The position numbers and the translations under genes were made by a program. Below the pieces are notes generated by a model. That model worked only from the letters and a program-made list of their open reading frames with translations, did not search any database and was not told where the DNA came from. This document shows, piece by piece, positions 61,927-64,000 of a stretch of DNA of 64,000 bases. Within the stretch, counting starts at the first letter, position 1, and the number at the start of each line of letters is the position of its first letter. Source of the DNA: Calliopum simillimum. Its lineage: Eukaryota; Arthropoda; Insecta; Diptera; Lauxaniidae. The DNA is taken from NCBI GenBank assembly GCA_951812925.1, contig OX638368.1:80396909-80460908 (forward strand). Direction: 5' to 3'.

Positions 61927-64000
61927 ATGTCGTCAAACGATCGTGTGCCGGCAGAGCTGGATTGTGCAAATCTTGCAAAAGAATGGCCAATATGGAAACG
62001 TACATTCCTTATGTACATGATGGCAATAGGAAAGAATGAGGACAATGACCAGAAAAAAATAGCAACCTTTTTGTGGTTAATTGGTTCTAATGCAATGGAA
62101 ATCTACAACACATTGTTTCCTAATGACGGTACAACGGAAGGAATTCTTGGAAATCAAGTCATGAATGCGAACGTTGAAAATCAAAACGCTGCTGGAGATC
62201 AAAACCAAGCTAATGACGCTGAAAATGGCGATGCCGCAGCCGATGGCGCTGCCGCTGATGTTAATCGACGTACACTTGATCAAGTGTTGGCAGCATTTGA
62301 TGAATATTGCATTCCACGAAAGGATACAACTATTGAATCATTCAAATTCAACACCATTACTCAAAAAGAAAAACAGTCATTTGGTGAGTTTGAAACAAAT
62401 TTGCGTAAGCAAATGCAGTATTGTGACTTCAAGTGTACTTGTGGTATTTCATATGAAAACCGAATGTTGAAAGATCGTATCATCATCGGAGTTCATGAGA
62501 AAAAGTTGCAATTAAAACTTCTGGATGGAAGAGACCAAACGTTACAAAATCTGATTGAGATATGCAAAGCATTTGAAGCAGCCAATGCAAACAAAGTGTT
62601 GCTAGATAGAGGTGCCAGTCAATCTCAAGTGCAAAACAATTCAAAAAATCAAAGTTTGGTAAATGCTGTAACACGTCATTGCTACAACTGTGGTGATTCA
62701 TTTACTCCAACACACTTGAGAGTTTGTAAAGCAAATGGGGAAACTTGCAGAGCTTGCGGAAAAGAAGGTCATTTCCAGAAATTCTGCAAATCTAAAGGAA
62801 AGCAAATAAATAAAAAGCCAGGAAATCAAAATACAGACAACAAACAATTTAACAACAAAAACAACAACAAAGGGCATTCAACTAATGAAGTCACTTATTG
62901 GGGTGAAGGAGAGGCTTCAGGTATTAATTATGAAATTATGGATATGGATGATTATAAGTTAGTTATTGATACACTTAATTATAGGATAAACTTGAATAAT
63001 GTAGGGCATAATAAGAAGCGATGGACCAAGCAATTTCGTGTAGGAAATCTAATGATCTCATTTAAGCTCGACACTGGAGCAGACGTTAATTGTATTCCCA
63101 TTGGCTTAATTAAAAAACTTAGAATTAATTTAAACAAAATGAATTTTGATAATTTTCCCATTTTTGATTATAATAATAATAAAGTGAAGGTATTCGGTAT
63201 AATTAAACTAATATGTTATGATTTAGAACGGAAATCTGAACACTCTTCTCAATTCTTCGTAGTTGATGACAATCATGAACCATTATTGGGGTTAGAAGCA
63301 TGTATAGGATTTGGACTAATTAAGCGATTAGATGTGACTGCAGTCACATGTCTGCCAAAAACACTTTTGGAAAGTAATAAAGATGTTTTTGGGGGTGTTG
63401 GAAAATTTCCGGGAACCTTTTCAATCAAATTAAAAGAAAATTCTGTACCATCTTTGCACTATAAAAAACGGATCACATTAAGCTTAATTGAAAAATTAAA
63501 AACAAAACTAAATGAAATGAGTTGTCAGGAAATAATTGAACCTGTAGATTACCCTACGGATTGGGTTAACAATTTACAAATTGTTGAGAAACCTAATGGA
63601 GATCTACGGATATGCCTTGACCCAAAGCCACTAAATAAATGTATTCAACGTGAACATTTTTTGATACCAACTATTGATGACTTTACGTCTAAACTTTCAA
63701 ATAAACGCGTTTTTTCGGTTTTGGATCTGTCAAGCTTAACTACATTCATGACTCCATTTGGTAGATATAAGTTCAAGCGAGCGGCTTTTGGCATTTGTAG
63801 TGTGCCTGAAATGTTTCAATATAAAATAGTGAAGATTTTTGGAGATATTCAGGGTGTATTGGTTTATTTTGATGATGTGTGCATAGCCGCGGAAAGCATA
63901 GAAGAGCATGATAAAATATTGATTCAGGTTATTGAGCGTGCAAGGGTCAATGGGATAAAGTTTAACCCAGAAAAAGTTCAGTACAAAAAATCACAAATCG
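61927..64000 (+). CDS. gag-pol: Gag-pol of a third Ty3/gypsy element (partial at window end)
   Basis: One continuous frame from ATG 61927 (MSSNDRVPAELDCANLAKEW) to the window end, 691 codons without a stop. Residues 1-230: gag capsid-like region with an Ala/Asp/Asn-rich insert (about 80-115). Zinc knuckles at about 250-285 are CYNCGDSFTPTHLRVC (irregular) and CRACGKEGHFQKFC (CCHC). The aspartic protease FKLDTGADVNCIP is near 380 and looks functional. RT starts near 490: WVNNLQIVEKPNGDLRICLD, RVFSVLDLSS, then directly TTFMTPFGRYKFKRAAFGIC and VYFDDVCIA. The DGF...LDE segment normally between VLDL and TTF is missing (about 15 codons, in frame), so this RT is probably inactive. Fusion of gag and pol in one frame is seen in some gypsy lineages. 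RNase H and integrase should follow outside the window. Confidence 0.9.
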   Translation, partial: MSSNDRVPAELDCANLAKEWPIWKRTFLMYMMAIGKNEDNDQKKIATFLWLIGSNAMEIYNTLFPNDGTTEGILGNQVMNANVENQNAAGDQNQANDAENGDAAADGAAADVNRRTLDQVLAAFDEYCIPRKDTTIESFKFNTITQKEKQSFGEFETNLRKQMQYCDFKCTCGISYENRMLKDRIIIGVHEKKLQLKLLDGRDQTLQNLIEICKAFEAANANKVLLDRGASQSQVQNNSKNQSLVNAVTRHCYNCGDSFTPTHLRVCKANGETCRACGKEGHFQKFCKSKGKQINKKPGNQNTDNKQFNNKNNNKGHSTNEVTYWGEGEASGINYEIMDMDDYKLVIDTLNYRINLNNVGHNKKRWTKQFRVGNLMISFKLDTGADVNCIPIGLIKKLRINLNKMNFDNFPIFDYNNNKVKVFGIIKLICYDLERKSEHSSQFFVVDDNHEPLLGLEACIGFGLIKRLDVTAVTCLPKTLLESNKDVFGGVGKFPGTFSIKLKENSVPSLHYKKRITLSLIEKLKTKLNEMSCQEIIEPVDYPTDWVNNLQIVEKPNGDLRICLDPKPLNKCIQREHFLIPTIDDFTSKLSNKRVFSVLDLSSLTTFMTPFGRYKFKRAAFGICSVPEMFQYKIVKIFGDIQGVLVYFDDVCIAAESIEEHDKILIQVIERARVNGIKFNPEKVQYKKSQI

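Noticed and set aside
1..64000. CRISPR arrays, operons, bacterial promoters or terminators
   Set aside because: The content is clearly eukaryotic transposon-rich DNA; repeats found are inverted or long tandem units without spacer structure.

Overview
The window is 64 kb of AT-rich, intron-like eukaryotic DNA from an insect, most likely a higher (schizophoran) fly with a large, repeat-laden genome. That placement is inference. It rests on the mix of Ty3/gypsy, CR1/Jockey-type LINE, mariner, Tc1 and piggyBac relatives, on the long runs of GGCGTGGCACYGCCC-type repeats common in fly introns, and on the CAGACGGACATGGCTATATC motif at 17 kb. Almost everything readable is a transposable element. The one recognisable host coding exon is a probable first exon of spermidine synthase on the minus strand at 39657-39790. 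Bases 40720-40919 are an assembly gap.

Layout. 1-5.0 kb: a LINE remnant split by a TIR element that carries a smaller foldback element, then another long foldback. 5.3-6.7 kb: a 514-bp unit repeated 2.66 times; each full unit holds what reads as a complete type I hammerhead ribozyme. 7.4-15.7 kb: large hairpin (foldback) elements, an intact mariner-type transposon, a LINE fragment and a scrap of gypsy pol. 15.8-21.9 kb: tandem repeats, a second hammerhead-like motif, a 1.1-kb TIR family carrying tRNA-like promoter boxes, a Tc1 relic and a TIR element with an internal minisatellite.

22.0-36.3 kb is one Ty3/gypsy retrotransposon (4-bp target duplication CAAG). Its integrase gene was hit by a second, errantivirus-like gypsy element (25.7-31.2 kb, target ATAT) and by a 1.8-kb foldback (31.6-33.5 kb, target ATAT). 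A composite of two 1.1-kb elements sits just before its 3' LTR. The whole structure lies in an older foldback whose halves flank it.

36.6-39.4 kb is a hairpin element carrying an unrecognised coding segment. 40.7-52.9 kb is a LINE on the minus strand (copy B) into which a second LINE of the same family (copy A, 41.6-48.6 kb) inserted in the opposite direction. Copy A carries two palindromic elements and a duplicated insert; copy B carries a piggyBac-type element at TTAA. 53-61 kb holds a mariner fossil, further foldbacks, fly-type tandem repeats and a TIR element with another nested in it. 61.6-64 kb is the 5' part of a third gypsy element (LTR, primer site, one continuous gag-pol frame) that runs off the window.

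The best candidate for something undescribed is the hammerhead-bearing tandem array at 5290-6656. Other points of interest are the tRNA-boxed TIR family, the coding segment inside a hairpin element, and the dense, datable nesting. Coordinates of element ends come from terminal repeats and target duplications read by eye; functions of degenerate ORFs come from motif recognition without database searches.
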